64,000 bases of DNA from Helicostylum pulchrum (lineage: Eukaryota; Mucoromycota; Mucoromycetes; Mucorales; Mucoraceae), in NCBI GenBank assembly GCA_025677825.1, contig JAIXMO010000019.1:372001-436000 (forward strand). The letters run 5' to 3'. The notes below the pieces were generated by a model, which was not told the DNA's origin, made no database searches, and was given only the letters and a program-made list of their open reading frames with translations. Positions 24,181-36,499 of this stretch are shown in pieces (the first letter of the stretch is position 1; every line of letters starts with the position of its first letter). The translations under genes were made by a program, and so were the position numbers.

Positions 24181-25395
24181 TTAATCACGGAAAGACAGAT
24201 TATTATTTTTGGATCTACGAGCAAAACTATTATAGAGAGGTGTGCCCGAGACGGCACTAACTGGTTCTACCAAAGAAGGAGAGCTAGAAGACCCAGAAGT
24301 TTTCTGCACCTGATAGTCGCAATCAATAGTTAAATTAGGTCTTGTGTTATTATAATAACTTGAAGACGAAATAGAAGACTCGTTATTTTTACTGTAAGTG
24401 TATCCGTAATAATAATCGTCCTCGTCATCGTTTGATTTTTCGTTGATGTAATTTTCTTTCAGTGGATAATAATCTAATAGTGACGGTAAACTAGGCGCAC
24501 TGCTATGATAGTAATAGTCTAATTGTTTTGTAGATGTTGGACTTAGTAAACCCGATCGATTACCTAAAGTGGTTGCAGAGTAAATAGAAGCTGGTCGATC
24601 AGGAATGTAGCGACCCCAAGTAAGTTCTCCAACGGGTCGAATCCGATCTTGAGGAGTTTCTTTTTTCTTTTGCACTAATGCATACATGGCAAGTCCCACT
24701 AGCGAAATCCATAAAATGCAAAGAGCAATGGACAGTATCCAAGTAAAATCACTCAGGAGGCATCTTTTTTTTTATGAAGGAGGAAATTTAGCTTATTTTT
24801 CTTTTTTTTTAGCGTGATATTATAATACCTTTGATAAAGTAACGGATAGAATTTATCACGAGATTCATCAAATAGTTCACAATTTGATAAGATATTACTA
24901 GCAGATCTTTTAAGTGTAACAAAGCCATTTGTCCAAGGCTCTAGCGAGTAAGATAGCATAGCTGTAATGATAGATACCAAGACAGGTAGCATGGATAGTG
25001 AACCAATATATTTGTCCAGAGAATATTTTCTTGGTTTATTATAATAGCAAGCGCTAAGACATAAAATGAAACTTCCTACCAGCGAAAGACCCAAAGAGAT
25101 AAACCATAACAGATACTATATTTGATTTTTTTTAAGAAAAAAGAAATGATACGTATATAAAAAAGAGTTTATTTTACCTGCCAATGACCAGCTTCTAGCC
25201 AATCTGGAATGCCTGTCTTTTTTTTTTTTTTTTGGTAAATATCAGCGTCATCGAATTAATGCAAGATGTAAAATGATCTACCTTTTCTTGATACATGTTT
25301 AGTAAAATACATTGAGCTAAATGACAAATAAAAGTACTGAGACTAGTAAAGAAGGCTAGAAACCTTAAAGATTGTATATACCAAAGTATTTGCAT
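24181..25395 (-). CDS. four-TM membrane protein with Ser/Tyr-rich cytosolic tail
   Basis: Four exons (25395-25282, 25216-25178, 25115-24829, 24763-24181) give 340 residues with matching phases. Four hydrophobic segments: about 8-33 (FLAFFTSLSTFICHLAQC), 52-75 (FISLGLSLVGSFILCLSA), 86-110 (YIGSLSMLPVLVSIITAML) and 148-175 (ILSIALCILWISLVGLAMY). The tail of about 160 residues is rich in Ser, Tyr, Asn and Asp (DDEDDYYYGYTYSKNN) and probably disordered. The four-TM layout with a short extracellular loop recalls fungal MARVEL or SUR7/PalI-type plasma-membrane proteins, but no diagnostic motif is seen, so no family is assigned. Confidence 0.75.
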
Positions 25396-25703
25396 TGTAC
25401 AAAAAGAAATAAATAAAAAAATAAATAAAAAAAAGATCGAATATTCTTTTCTTTTTTATATATAATAGAAAATGCAGGGAATTCTTATTCTAGGGAGGAT
25501 AAAGCGCTACAGTTCTATCGTTACCTCTTCTAAAATGCTTTGCGGGTAAAAATAATTCAAGAAAGCCAGAATGATGATTTTCCCTCTTCTTTTTTTCTTT
25601 TTCCCTCCCTCGTTTTAAGGGGCATTAAAAAGGTAAAGAAAATAAGCCTTTTTATTATTATTATTGTTATTGTTTATACATGTAAAAAAAAATTATGCTT
25701 GCA
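25396..25703. other. spacer upstream of the four-TM gene
   Basis: About 300 bp between the four-TM gene start and the RAD14 stop, T-rich, no gene seen. Confidence 0.5.
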
Positions 25704-26719
25704 TTAAAATTCCTCTGATTCAATAACCAAACCGCAAGAATCACATTTCTGAATCGAATTACCATTGTCATCCTCTTTGGTGGGACCAAATTGATGCTTA
25801 TGGGGACCTTCTTGCCTCTTTCTTTCCCAACTACTAGTCATTGTTCTCCTTCTTAAATCTGCAAGTTTCTCTTTAAACTTTTTATCTTTTTTATCCTTCT
25901 TTTGAATTTCTCTTCTTTCATATTCAGCGTCTAATCCTTCTGATCCGTTCCATTTCTTAAAAGCATATTCTTCAACCTACAAATGCCAAAAAAAAACAAA
26001 ACCCTTTTTATTTATAGATACCCTCTCCCCTCAGAAAAAAAAATCGTTCTATTACCATTTCTCGAACATAAAGCATCATATCATTCCAGCTTGATTTATG
26101 CGGGTTCGGTTTCGACCAATGTGGCAATAATTCGGGATCCTTTAACTCGGCTATTAAAGAATTAGGATTTTTCTTTTTTTTTATACGCATGTTACATATA
26201 TAAACTCACGGTCCGTAAGCAAATAATCTTCTTTTGCTTCTGTCTTTGTAATTAAACTGTACTTTTCAGGGTACTTGTCTCTACAAGTAGCGCAAAGAAA
26301 GATATGAAATACGTTAAAGAATATAGGATCCAAGTCCATCGATTGACATTCTTTGCATTTCGGGTTTTCATGAGCTTCTAATGAAGGAGCTTTTACGAAA
26401 TAAAACAAGTTAGTTGAATACTCCTTAAAAAAACAAGATACAGAAACACTTTACGATAATAAGGTTCTATAATATACGATCGTTTCTTTTCCTCATTGAA
26501 TTCTTTATTGCCGTCAGTTTCGTCAATGATAAAACCACCTTTACTATCAACCAATGTAGTTAGATCGTATTCGTAAAAAGTCTTTACCCATTTAGCTTTT
26601 TTAGGTGCAATGGGTGTCTCGGCGGCCTTTCGTTTTTCGCTTAACCGTTGTAAAGCTTTTGCTTTATTAGCAGCAATACGGTCTAATTGTTCTTGTGTAA
26701 ATATTTTAGGTTCTGACAT
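25704..26719 (-). CDS. RAD14: DNA damage recognition protein XPA/Rad14
   Basis: Scaffold of nucleotide excision repair that verifies damage and binds TFIIH and RPA. Four exons (26719-26455, 26389-26210, 26150-26056, 25976-25704) give 270 residues. The C4 zinc finger is CKEC...CATC (about residues 98-120), followed by DKYPEKYSLITKTEAKEDYLL and PELKDPELLPHWSKPNPHKS, the XPA DNA-binding region. The C-terminus ends KCDSCGLVIESEEF, matching the CxxCG pattern at the end of human XPA. The N-terminus has an early basic coiled stretch (RIAANKAKALQRLSEKRKAA). Exon 3's acceptor was chosen because it restores the XPA-like sequence. Confidence 0.93.
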
Positions 26720-26893
26720 ATATAAAGATAAAAACGAAGGAGAAAAAAAAAAGAACGAACTGCGCATTAACTGTGACCCTTTTTATGTGTATTTTAAAAA
26801 CAGTTTATTATTTTTCTTTAATATTTAATATGTTTGCTCAAAAAGACAAAACAGGGATACCAAGTATTAAAAAGAAAAAGCAAAGAAGAGAAT

Positions 26894-27596
26894 TTACTCT
26901 TGGTTACCACGGCCTAATTTTAATAAAGAAGATGTTAGTACGTACGTAAAAAAAAAAAAAACTAATTAATTATATCGTTCTCTCTTACCAAGACCACCAC
27001 GGAACTCGGGCTTGAAGTCACCGGAGGCTCCTTCCTTGCGTCTGTAGTTATCACGGTCACCACGGGGAGCACGGTTCTCGCGGTCACCACCGACTATATA
27101 CAAAAAAAGTTTTTAGTATTCAAATTATAAAGGAGGCAAATTGTATCCCACTTACAAGCACGACGGGGAGCAGCGGGACGAGCAGACTTCTTCAAGGTAG
27201 CAGGGACAATTTCAGTGGGCAAGTGAAGGACTACAAAAAAATAACATACGTCAATAAATATTCATGTATACATTTCTTTTATAAAGAAAATACATACATT
27301 CACGGAGGTAATCAATACCCTCATCAGTGAGGGTATAGTAGTACCATTGCCAAGAGAATTGGGTCTTGACGAAACCTCTGGAGGTCAAAGATTGCATGAG
27401 CTTGATGACCTCAAGGTTGGGAACATCAATATCAGCGTGCTTGGGGAGGTTATAATCCTTAGGGGCGACAAGGGCACCGTCTGTTTTATCAAAATAGTTA
27501 ATATTTTTTTTTCGATAGTAGAAAAAAAAAAAAAAATCACTTACCCTTGAAAAGGGCCTCGTAGATGGCCTTTCTGTTTTGCTTAGAGACAAGCAT
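26894..27596 (-). CDS. RPS10: 40S ribosomal protein S10 (eS10)
   Basis: Small-subunit ribosomal protein. Five exons (27596-27545, 27480-27298, 27230-27156, 27093-26989, 26913-26894) give 144 residues. N-terminal winged-helix domain: [20 protein letters not shown]..., then [20 protein letters not shown] and [18 protein letters not shown], all eS10 hallmarks. The C-terminal tail is Arg/Gly-rich ([20 protein letters not shown]), as in eukaryotic S10. The final exon is only 20 bases. Four introns is dense for a ribosomal protein gene in fungi. Confidence 0.96.
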
Positions 27597-28136
27597 AATT
27601 GTACCTAATTAAAGTAAAAAAGACAAAAAAAGAAAAGAGAGAGGGAGAGCATGAATAAAGGTCATTCTACATGTACAGATTTTTCTTTTGTTTGTAGAAA
27701 AAAAAAATAGAGTCAAAAAAAGTCATGAGAGGTAATAAATGACATTAGTTGAATCAAATGTTGTTAAAGGCATGTAATTTTTTGTTTCTTCATTTCTTTT
27801 TTGATGTATCGATAATTGTTGGGGTATATAATTTCTGTAACTGATCCATCTATCCATCTAAATCGGTTCATCTCTCATGATTTCTATTCTCTATTTTTTT
27901 TTTTTTTTTTAATCATGAACTTACAATGCGATGATGAAAGAGGGGCTTGTCAATAGTTCAGCTTCTTTGCCACACATAGTACCCTTTGGACCAGAACCCT
28001 CCTCAATTTTTTCCTTTTTTTTTCAAACGCCATCTTCCGGGCCGGGGAAAAAGACTTGAACATTGAATACAATTTTTACACGAAAATCTTTTTTTTTTTT
28101 TTTTTTTTTTTTTTATATTAACAATAAACTTGAATC
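27597..28136. other. divergent spacer RPS10 / TRM82
   Basis: About 540 bp with a poly-T run of about 25 bases (about 28089-28114) just upstream of TRM82. No gene seen. Confidence 0.55.
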
Positions 28137-29572
28137 ATGTCAACTAAACTTCCTTTCACTAAAATCGTCCATAACCCAACAAAGCCAGAACTCGTTTTGG
28201 CTAACGGACACCATTTCCTTGTTTTAAACACCAGGTAAGAAACCCACAGAAAGTTATACAAAAGACAAGGCGGTGATCTGACATATATATAAAAAAAAAG
28301 TAACGGTGAGTTAATCAAGACATATCCTCAAGACGCCAATGTCAACCCTGTCACGGACTACTACCGTTGTATGTCATTCAACAAGGATGGTTCTTTATTA
28401 GCTACCTCCGGAGAGAACAAGCAAATTTGTGTTTGGGATACTCAAGACTGGTCTATTAAAAGCACAAAGTAAAGTTTTTTTTTAAGAAAAAAACTTTTTT
28501 TTTACATGTATCCTAACTGTCATTTTAAAACTAGGCCTGCTTATAAGCGTATTAATGCTGTTCAATTCACAAGTAATTCTAGTGAAATTGTAGGTGCTGA
28601 TAAGTTTGGAGATGTTTACAAGTAAGTGTATGCGTGTGTGTGACATATTGCGTTTATTAAAAATACTGTAAAAAGTCATTCATTAAAAGATGATACACCT
28701 ATCGCCGAAGAAAAGCAACTTCCTGTTTTAGGTCATGTTTCTATGGTCACTGACATGGTAAGACTCCACGCAACAAACAAAGAGAATAAAATGTCATACT
28801 GATATTTTTTAAAAAAAATAGGTTTTGACACCTGATGATAAATTTGTTATTACTTCTGATCGTGATGAACATATCAGAGTAAGCCGTTACCCTAATGGTT
28901 ATAACATTGAATGTTTCTGTTTAGGTCATACCGAGTAAGTATATAAAAAATGATAAGGAAGAGAGGGATTACAGAGTTCTAAAAAAAAAAAAAAACAGTG
29001 TTGTTACTTGTATTCGATTATTACCTTGGAACGAGAGTATCTTAGTATCTGGTGGTGGTGACGGTACCATCCGCCTCTGGGACGCTCTTAAGGGAACCCA
29101 ATTGCAAACACTTGACATCAAGGAGCAAATTGAAGCATATAAGCCTACAGCTGCCGACGCCAACTCTGAAGACGCCATTATCAGTTCGTTCTCCTTTGAC
29201 GTCAAGAACAAATTACTTGCTGTTGCATTCGCTAAATCCCCCGCAGTTCTTATCTTGTCTTATACCGATGATAAATTCAAGTACCAACAAACCGTTGTCA
29301 CTGAATCACCCATTCTTGATATTGCATATGATAACCAAAGTAACCTTTGGATCTCTCATGATGGACCACAACTTGTTTCTGTTTATAATGAAGCATTTGA
29401 AAAGGTCGATGCTTTGAGTGAAAAGATCAATAGTACAGAGGTTTGCAAGTCAGACAAGATCTTTGATCTCTACACTATCTTTGGGCTTCGTAAGTTCCTT
29501 GAACTTCCCGAGAATCTTGTTACTGCTTATGCTGAAGATGCTAAAAACAAAAAGAGAAAGACTGCTGCTTAG
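28137..29572 (+). CDS. TRM82: tRNA m7G46 methyltransferase non-catalytic subunit Trm82 (WDR4)
   Basis: WD-repeat partner of Trm8 (METTL1), which methylates G46 of tRNAs. Six exons (28137-28234, 28301-28468, 28535-28621, 28676-28757, 28822-28934, 28999-29572) give 373 residues. WD40 blades are visible: [20 protein letters not shown], then [17 protein letters not shown], then [36 protein letters not shown] and the following LGHTE are typical of the Trm82/WDR4 branch. The C-terminus is basic (KNKKRKTAA). The catalytic TRM8 gene is not in this window. Confidence 0.92.
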
Positions 29573-29704
29573 ATTTATAAAATATATTTAATATAGAATG
29601 TTGTGTGTGTGTGTGTGTGTATAGTGATATTTTTTTTTAATATATAAGTAATAAAAAAAAAGAAGGGTATGATATATATTAAAAAGAAAAAAAAAGAGGT
29701 GAAT

Positions 29705-31741
29705 CTAAGATAAATCACGATGATCACCATCTTCTTGAATATGAACTAAAGGACGTCTATTGTTGTTATTAGTGTTATTATTATTAGTACTGCTGCTGCT
29801 GTTGTGAAGTGGCATTAATTCACGATCCAAGTCTTGATCATAATGTAGAGTAGAAGGTGTAGGTATTTCGATTTCGACAGCATCAGCATCTTCTAATACA
29901 GTGCCTATACTTTCATAGGGAGTATGTGAAGTAATGGCAGAAGTGATACCAGACAAGATGTTGCCCAAAGTGGAAGCATCATTTCTTTTATGCGGCGAAG
30001 AACTAGTAGCAGCAGGTAATTGAATTGTACCTTGTTGCTCATCATTACGATCTAATAATTGTGAGGCCATTGAGATACCTCTAAATACGGAACTATGCCT
30101 ACGGTGTCCACCATTTGTATTATGGTTGATGGTGTTTACGATATGGCTATTTGCCTCTTGCCAATTTTCGAAATTAGTGACTGGTGTAATGATGGAAACT
30201 CTCTTTCGTGGTTGTTGTTGATCACTTGGTAATAGGTTTACTCTGTCTAGAGCTTCTTCCTCATCTGAAAAAGAAACGGCAGTACCACTATCACTATTTG
30301 ATAAGGCAGGCGTGTTGATTCTTTTTGTACGTTTGGAAGTAATTAAATAGACACCCAAGAACTCGACGGCACAACCAGACATAAATCTTGATAATTGTTG
30401 CATGTCCATTCCATCAAAGTCATGATACAATACAGCACTACCAATGATAGCAGATACGGTAAACAGTACGAATTGGGTAGGAATCACCTCTGTAGAATCA
30501 AATCTTTGTAATGCCTTGTTTAAATATTTAATTTGTAAAATGGCAGTGACGATTAATACAAAGATTAATAGATAAGAAACAGGGTATCTATTTTTAATAT
30601 AATTAATAAAAATATAAATAACTTTTTAATAAGTGTATACTCACGCGAACATTTTAAAAAAGGTTAAACTTAATAGGGATGCCACGCTTTTTGTAGAAAG
30701 TACAGTGTAACCACCTAAAATACACACATATAAAAAGTTAAATATATAAAATTGAGGGGAGATTTTGGAAGTGCTGATATATTACCATAGATGGCAACTA
30801 ATCCCAAGTCAATCATAATACTGGAAGCGCCATAAAGAGGAGATAAGATAGTCAATGTGATTATAGCACAAGCGGTTAAAATAAAGTAAATAATGGATTG
30901 TAATTGAGTTAAAGATTCCACAATTAATTCAGGTGACAGCTATTATATATATTATATCAGCGGATTGAGAGAAAATATATAATATGAATAGTACTACAAA
31001 CTTACGACAATCTCTTGGGAATTTGAACTAAATACAACCATAGCAGCACCAGCAACAGCTAAAAGAACACCTATTAAATCACGTTTTCTAAATACTTCTT
31101 TTAGCATTACAGGAGCCAAGATGACATTGGCAACCAACGTGGTAGTACCAAGCGGAGCAATCGTTGAAGCAGGAGCGAAGCCGTACGCAACAAAATTTCC
31201 TACTTCTCCCAACACCATGAGTGTAATACCTAACCACCATAACTTTGACCTTAAATAATCTGTTTCTCCTCCTCCTTCTCCATTTGTCTGTTCCATTGTC
31301 ATGATTAATTTTTGTTGTGCTATTAGTTCTGCTTCGGATCTTTGCGCTGTACCAGAATCAATTGAAGATCTAGGTGAAGAGTATCCGTCGTCTGGGCAAA
31401 ACCCGTTATATTGTGAAGTCGATATCCATTGAGGTGGTTCATCCATATTGGCAAAATAATTAGCCATTTGCCGTTCTTGAATATTATTATGCTATTATAT
31501 AATTTTAGTACCTAGTAAAAGGAGGGGGTACACGTATAAAATAAAACTTACAGCTCGTTTTTGTACATTAAGCGCAACAGAAATAAGTGCCTGAACTCAT
31601 AAAAAAAAAATTAATAAGAAAATAAAAAAAGAAATAAAAAAAAGGGGGACTTACATTGCCACAAACAGAAACAAGTACACCGATAAAGGTACGCAATGCT
31701 ACTTCGTTTGTCTCTGGCTGTTGTATCGTATTATTATTCAT
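29705..31741 (-). CDS. NIPA-type (DUF803) magnesium transporter-like membrane protein
   Basis: Six exons (31741-31655, 31590-31552, 31491-31006, 30939-30786, 30714-30645, 30587-29705) give 572 residues. Several membrane segments follow the NIPA order: FIGVLVSVCGNALISVALNV, then LWWLGITLMVLGEVGNFVAY with FAPASTIAPLGTTTLVANV, then IIYFILTACAIITLTILSP, and a last one at QFVLFTVSAIIGSAVLYHDF. NIPA proteins move Mg2+ in animals; many fungal relatives are uncharacterised. A hydrophilic insert of about 60 residues separates the first and second segments, and the C-terminal 190 residues are hydrophilic with Asn/Ser runs, so both ends of the core carry large soluble parts. Convergent with TRM82; a GT repeat lies at about 29602-29620. 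Confidence 0.87.
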
Positions 31742-32826
31742 TAAGGTATACTTTTTTTTTATTATAGGCACTTGAGCATAAAGGAAAAGAAAAGGGAAAA
31801 AAAAAGGGAAAAAAAAAAAGAAAAAAAGAAGGTTTAGCACTTTATATTTAAACAGAAAAAAAAAAAGGGATCACTTTTTTTTTTTTTAAAACGCAGCTCT
31901 TTTTTTTTTTTCTATGCCAATGTTTCGGTCACGCCACGGAAAAAAAAGAGAGATCGTTTTTACTGCGTTTTTTTTATTAGAGACAATAAGAAATTAGGTC
32001 AATAGATAATATATTGTGTGGCAAGCATACAACAAAAGGGGAAGGAGGAAGGATAGTTGTAATCGTACGATAAAAAAAAGGAGAGAGTACTTGTTTCATC
32101 ATTAAGCATGTTTCTTCATACAGTGGCAACTTGTTGCCTAGTTACTTACAGCAGCAACCAAAAATAAAGTAAGTAGCCTTTTCTTTCCCCCCCCCCTTTT
32201 TTTTTCTTCCCCGAGACAATTTGTAGATCCTTTGTCCACTGCACAATGCAATTTTTATATTACACACTTTTGTTGAAACACATTTCTTACGTAAAAAAAC
32301 GTTTCACGGAAAGTAAGTAAATGGTACAAAATATTTTAGGATAAAAGATCGGCGCGCTTTTTTCTTTTTTAAAAAAAAAGTAAAGTTACACTTTGGTTGC
32401 AAGTAATTACGAATTATGTCAGCTAATTTGACATTAATGTCAGAATAAAATTATATGCCAAGACGTACATGTGTCATTTTTTATATTTCTTTTCTTTTTT
32501 TAATAAAAGAAACCATGTTAATAAAAATAAAAAAAAAGTTTCTTTTTAACGTAAAATGGTAAAAGGCTTTTTACAAAAAAAAAAGGTCTGTATTAAAACT
32601 CCTTAAGGGACGTTTTACGGGAAAAAGCATGTTGAACATTGCCATTTTCAGCAAAGGGTGCACGAGCTCACTATAAAATGATATAAAAAAATAAATAAAT
32701 TACTGTTTTTTTTTTATTTAGTCTCCCCTCTCTCTTTCTTCTCTTCTTTAAATCTTTTAATAGCTCTTTTTTTTTTTTTTTTTCTCTCTTTTTCTTCCTT
32801 TTTAACTAAAAATAAAATAAAAAAAC
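31742..32826. other. 1.1-kb divergent spacer rich in homopolymers
   Basis: Many A8-A12 and T10+ tracts and a C10 tract at about 32186-32195. The minus-strand frame 31568-31840 is the first NIPA exon reading into intron. No extra gene seen. Confidence 0.55.
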
Positions 32827-33987
32827 ATGGGTGTTCAAGACGTTGTTGCTCGCCTTAATAAATCAAAGTCGGCTACTACAGTGACAAAGAAACCAATAAT
32901 ACCACCAGTGCCTAAACGAAAAATTGCACCCACTATTGAAAACAAAATGTTTCCACCATCGCCAGTAGATACACCACCTTCTAGTTTTACGCAGCAGCCA
33001 AAAGATCAAAATATAAGTCCCCTATTAAATAAATTCAATCAACCACCTACACGACCAGTGATTACTACAGCTACACCACCAGAATCCCCAGTGAAATCGC
33101 AACAATTTGATTATAATCAATTTGATACAACGGCATCTGAAATTGTAGATCTCTTTCAAACACTATTGGATCAAAATAAATCAGCACAGGAAACCATTAA
33201 TAAATTAAAACTAGATGTTGAAAAGTATTCTTCCGACTCGACTAAAGTAAGAGATTATGAGATAAGAGTAGAGTATTTAGCTTTGAAGTTAGAGCAAGTA
33301 TCTGAAGAAAGAGATTACTTTGAAAAAGAATTAGAACAGCAGCAACAAAACATACAGCAGCAAAATATACAACAGCAACAACAAAGACAATCGGATATCG
33401 TTTTAGAAGATGAACAAAAGTTACATGAACAGAATAATAACGCTTATATGGATGATATTTTAAACGTATACGAAGAAATATCAGATCAATCAGAAGGTGA
33501 AGGTGATGACATGCAATTATTTGATCAAGATGCACCAATACAACAACCAGACCAACAAAATCAACAAGACTGTGATAGAGGAATTCAAATGACTATAGTG
33601 AAATACGTAACTGATTTAGAAAAGCAAAGACTAGAAGCAAAAGCACTAAAGCAAGTAGTTAAAAAGCAAGATGAATTAATTTCAAAGTTAGAAGTCAAGT
33701 TGTCAGTTGAATCCAACGATGAATTATTACTAGAACAAGTTCAACTGCAAAAGATTGAATTAGATAATAAAAGAGAGTTATTGTCTCAGTTATTAAATGA
33801 ACGAGAAGATTTGTTAAGAAGGATAAATACGTCAAATCATAGAAGGTCGTCAATTGATATGATTTCAAATATAATGATCTCTAATAATAATAGGCCTGAT
33901 TCGTATTCTTCCATATCTTCCTCTGGTAGAGGTACTCCTCCTTTAACCGCTCCACCAAGGCAACCATTACCTCCTTTACCAAAGTAA
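32827..33987 (+). CDS. Pro-rich, Gln-rich coiled-coil protein
   Basis: Single exon, 386 residues, start ATG preceded by a long T/CT-rich leader and AAAAAC. The N-terminal 100 residues are Pro-rich with PxxP-like sites (PPVPKRK, PPTRPV). Residues about 100-180 and 255-340 have heptad-like Leu/Ile patterns expected of coiled coils, separated by a Gln-rich acidic stretch (about 160-255). The C-terminus is Ser-rich and ends PPRQPLPPLPK, a possible SH3 or profilin ligand. No family recognised; a cytoskeletal or trafficking adaptor would fit, but that is a guess. Confidence 0.75.
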   Translation: MGVQDVVARLNKSKSATTVTKKPIIPPVPKRKIAPTIENKMFPPSPVDTPPSSFTQQPKDQNISPLLNKFNQPPTRPVITTATPPESPVKSQQFDYNQFDTTASEIVDLFQTLLDQNKSAQETINKLKLDVEKYSSDSTKVRDYEIRVEYLALKLEQVSEERDYFEKELEQQQQNIQQQNIQQQQQRQSDIVLEDEQKLHEQNNNAYMDDILNVYEEISDQSEGEGDDMQLFDQDAPIQQPDQQNQQDCDRGIQMTIVKYVTDLEKQRLEAKALKQVVKKQDELISKLEVKLSVESNDELLLEQVQLQKIELDNKRELLSQLLNEREDLLRRINTSNHRRSSIDMISNIMISNNNRPDSYSSISSSGRGTPPLTAPPRQPLPPLPK

Positions 33988-34063
33988 ATCTTTTTACCCC
34001 CTTTTGTATATTTCTTTTTTTATTTTATTTTGTACATTCATCCAATAAATTTCTTTTTTTATT

Positions 34064-34538
34064 TTATCCCCAGGCTGCTGTCGTGCAATAGTTGATGATT
34101 AAATGTCCATCCGTATTAAAGCACTATATAACAGATTAAAACCTAATAATGATATACAAAATAAATACATACCTTGTGCAAGTTGGCTACAGTTTCATCT
34201 GGTGAAGGTGAAAATGCGCTATTAACATAAAGAAACTATATTCGTATAAATAAAATTGAGAGTTTCTCTGCAAATTTATATGTGTATACTTTACAAGAGG
34301 ATCAGAACCTTGATAACGTAATTCTTTTCGAAGAAATACTATTACTGTTTGGAACTTGTTGGAAGCTGTCAGCTTGAATACCTTTTGCTTCAAGATGGGT
34401 GCATTACCAATGGCTCGAAATACAACAACCACTTTTATTTTAACATTAGCCCTAGTTTTTTTTTTCTTTTCTTTTTTTCTTTAGTGAGTTACCTTTGGAA
34501 GTGTCTTTGGTTTGATGCTTTTCTAGTATACTTTCCAT
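34064..34538 (-). CDS. ATG12: autophagy ubiquitin-like protein Atg12
   Basis: Ubiquitin-like modifier conjugated to Atg5, needed for Atg8 lipidation. Four short exons (34538-34493, 34431-34295, 34235-34173, 34123-34064) give 101 residues. Sequence marks: VVVVFRAIGNAPILKQKVFK, then SAFSPSPDETVANLHKCF, and the end NYCTTAAWG with the conserved C-terminal Gly that is activated by Atg7. The N-terminal extension before the fold is very short (about 15 residues) compared with yeast Atg12 (186). The first intron's acceptor (ATAAAAG) is chosen because the nearer TAG breaks phase. No single long open frame shows this gene. Confidence 0.9.
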
Positions 34539-34675
34539 TAACAAAAAGACGAACGAGATAAAAAAAAAGTATTGTGTCACAGTACCGGCTTTATATTATT
34601 TACTGTGAGAAGAGGAAAGGATTATGCTGTAAAGACAAGTAATAATTAAAAAAAGAAAAACACGTGATAGTTTAT

Positions 34676-35729
34676 TTATTTTGTTTTGTTTAAAGTATCA
34701 GTGATGCGCACCAATTTGTTAGTCATGGGATCAACCTTATACATGGCCTTATTGATTTGGTCATTTTGACTGTCCAACTCGGTATTCATAGTCAAGGCCA
34801 TGTTCTTAAGTCTACCAACAGCACCACCAAGTAAGTCCAAGTTTTCATCAATTTCATCTTCTACCTTATCATCATCAGAATCTTCTTCAAATTGGTAACG
34901 ACGACGATCCGCTTCAGAGCGACCTCTACGACCGCCAGTAGCAGTACCAGGAGCACTATTTAAGCGGTTGGTTTCTTGAATACGAGCACTTGATTCATAC
35001 TCAAATTGACGAATGTTGTCTCTTTCAGCCATATGTTCTGCATGATCTTTTTGCATGTTCTCTAGTTCTCTACGCTCCTTTTCTTTTCTTCTAAATGGGT
35101 TAGACACAACAGGTATAAAAATCGATTTGTTCAATTGCTTTAATTCATCTGCTGAACTTTCTGCTTTATTAGCATACGCCTTGGACATATCCAAATGGCG
35201 GTTAACATTAGCCAATTGACCTAAAAATAGAAAATTCAATTTAATTAATATATAACTCATTTAAATTCAACCGCACAAACTTACTCGATTGTTGTCCAAG
35301 CATATTCATTGTATTAGCTGCGGTAGTTTCTGTTTCATGAATCTTTTGAAGTGCAAGTCTTGTACTGGCTAACGAATCTTGCTTTACGTTTTTAATTTGT
35401 TGCTTCATACCAGACACATGTGCTTCTTCATCTTGTTCATCGTACTCATCAGGGTACTCATCCCGGCTACTACTCTTTGCATTACCTTCATCTCGACTGT
35501 TGTATCCGTCATTACCTCTAGCTCCACCCATTAATTGGTTTCTTTGTTCATCTCCCGTGTTATAACGACTGCCACCGTAACGACTTGTGGTATATTCTTC
35601 TTGTTGTTGTTGAGGTTGAGACGTATAAGAAGGTGTGGGTGAATAAGAAGGTGCGGGAGAAGAAGGTTGACTACCAGAGTCAAAGGGATTGGTAGACTCT
35701 TGCTTTTTTTCTTTCTTTTTCCAAAACAT
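34676..35729 (-). CDS. SEC9: SNAP-25-family t-SNARE Sec9
   Basis: Plasma-membrane Qb/Qc-SNARE for exocytosis. Two exons (35729-35285, 35220-34676) give 329 residues. Two SNARE motifs are seen: the first through STRLALQKIHETETTAANTM and GQQSSQLANVNRHLD; the second at the C-terminus through VGRLKNMALTMNTELDSQND to MYKVDPMTNKLVRITDTLN. No membrane anchor and no Cys-rich linker, as in fungal Sec9. The N-terminal 120 residues are Gln/Ser/Tyr-rich. NPF motifs (TNPFDS near 18, SNPFRR in the linker) could bind EH-domain endocytic proteins. Confidence 0.92.
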
Positions 35730-36060
35730 TTTTATTTGTTGTAATAAAAAGAAAGAAAAAAGAAAAGAGTGCCCTTGTTGCTGCCTTTTTATTTGTATCC
35801 CCCCTCCTCTCTCCCTTTCACCATATCTATTTTTAGTTCTCAGGCACTTTTTCTGAGGCACTCATATAAAATAAAAACTGAGCCGTTTTACCTCATACGG
35901 AACTACTTCTTGTGCTTCAGGTATTTTCCCCTCTACACGCACACCAATCAACTTTATTAAATATAATCTTAAAAGGATACCTATGCTTACATAATTGATG
36001 TCTTTTAGTGTCATCGCAGTCGTAACAGGAAAACCAGGAACAGAAACAGAGGTAATATTT
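35730..36060. other. SEC9 upstream spacer
   Basis: CT-rich near 35790-35830, otherwise unremarkable. No supported gene. Confidence 0.5.
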
Positions 36061-36499
36061 TTTTATTCCCAATCTTGAGTGGCATGTAAGACATACAGAA
36101 CTGGATTTTTGCGCTAGCGTCAAAAGGTGTTAACGATGGAATCAACTACAAATTGCTTGGGGCTAGCCAAAAGTCTATCACTTCAAATGTACTGGAGCCA
36201 TTCAATAATAAGACCACCGGTGGCAATCGCATATGCGACGGGCCAGACTCTACCAATGCTCTTGTCACGTATTTGAAATACCGTGGATAGTATCCAAACA
36301 AAAAGCGTCAGAGTTTCTCATTCTGATTTGCTGATCAGGTGAAGCAAACAAAAAAAAAGTATTTTTTGAGTATGCAGCAGGAAGCTTTTCGTTACTTGGT
36401 CCAGTTTTTTAAAGATTTCATGTGGTCTTTGTCTAAAGCCTCGAGAATAGCCGCTACAGAATACAAAAACGTCGTTAGAAGCGAGGAAATTGACGATTA
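36061..36499 (+). pseudogene. degenerate coding remnant of unknown family
   Basis: One plus-strand frame is readable across the stretch with only a few stops: a block including SKGVNDGINYKLLGASQKS and LVTYLKYRG, then after two stops a block including MQQEAFRYLVQFFKDFMWSL and ending VVRSEEIDD before a stop at 36497-36499. Amino-acid usage looks natural and codons are less AT-skewed than in the flanks, which suggests a once-functional gene or transposon piece. I recognise no domain. A minus-strand reading (RVWPVAYAIATGG) is also open over part of it. Confidence 0.3.

Noticed and set aside
34187..34432. Single-exon 81-codon minus-strand gene
   Set aside because: It is exon 2 of ATG12 reading through into introns; the four-exon model gives a complete Atg12.
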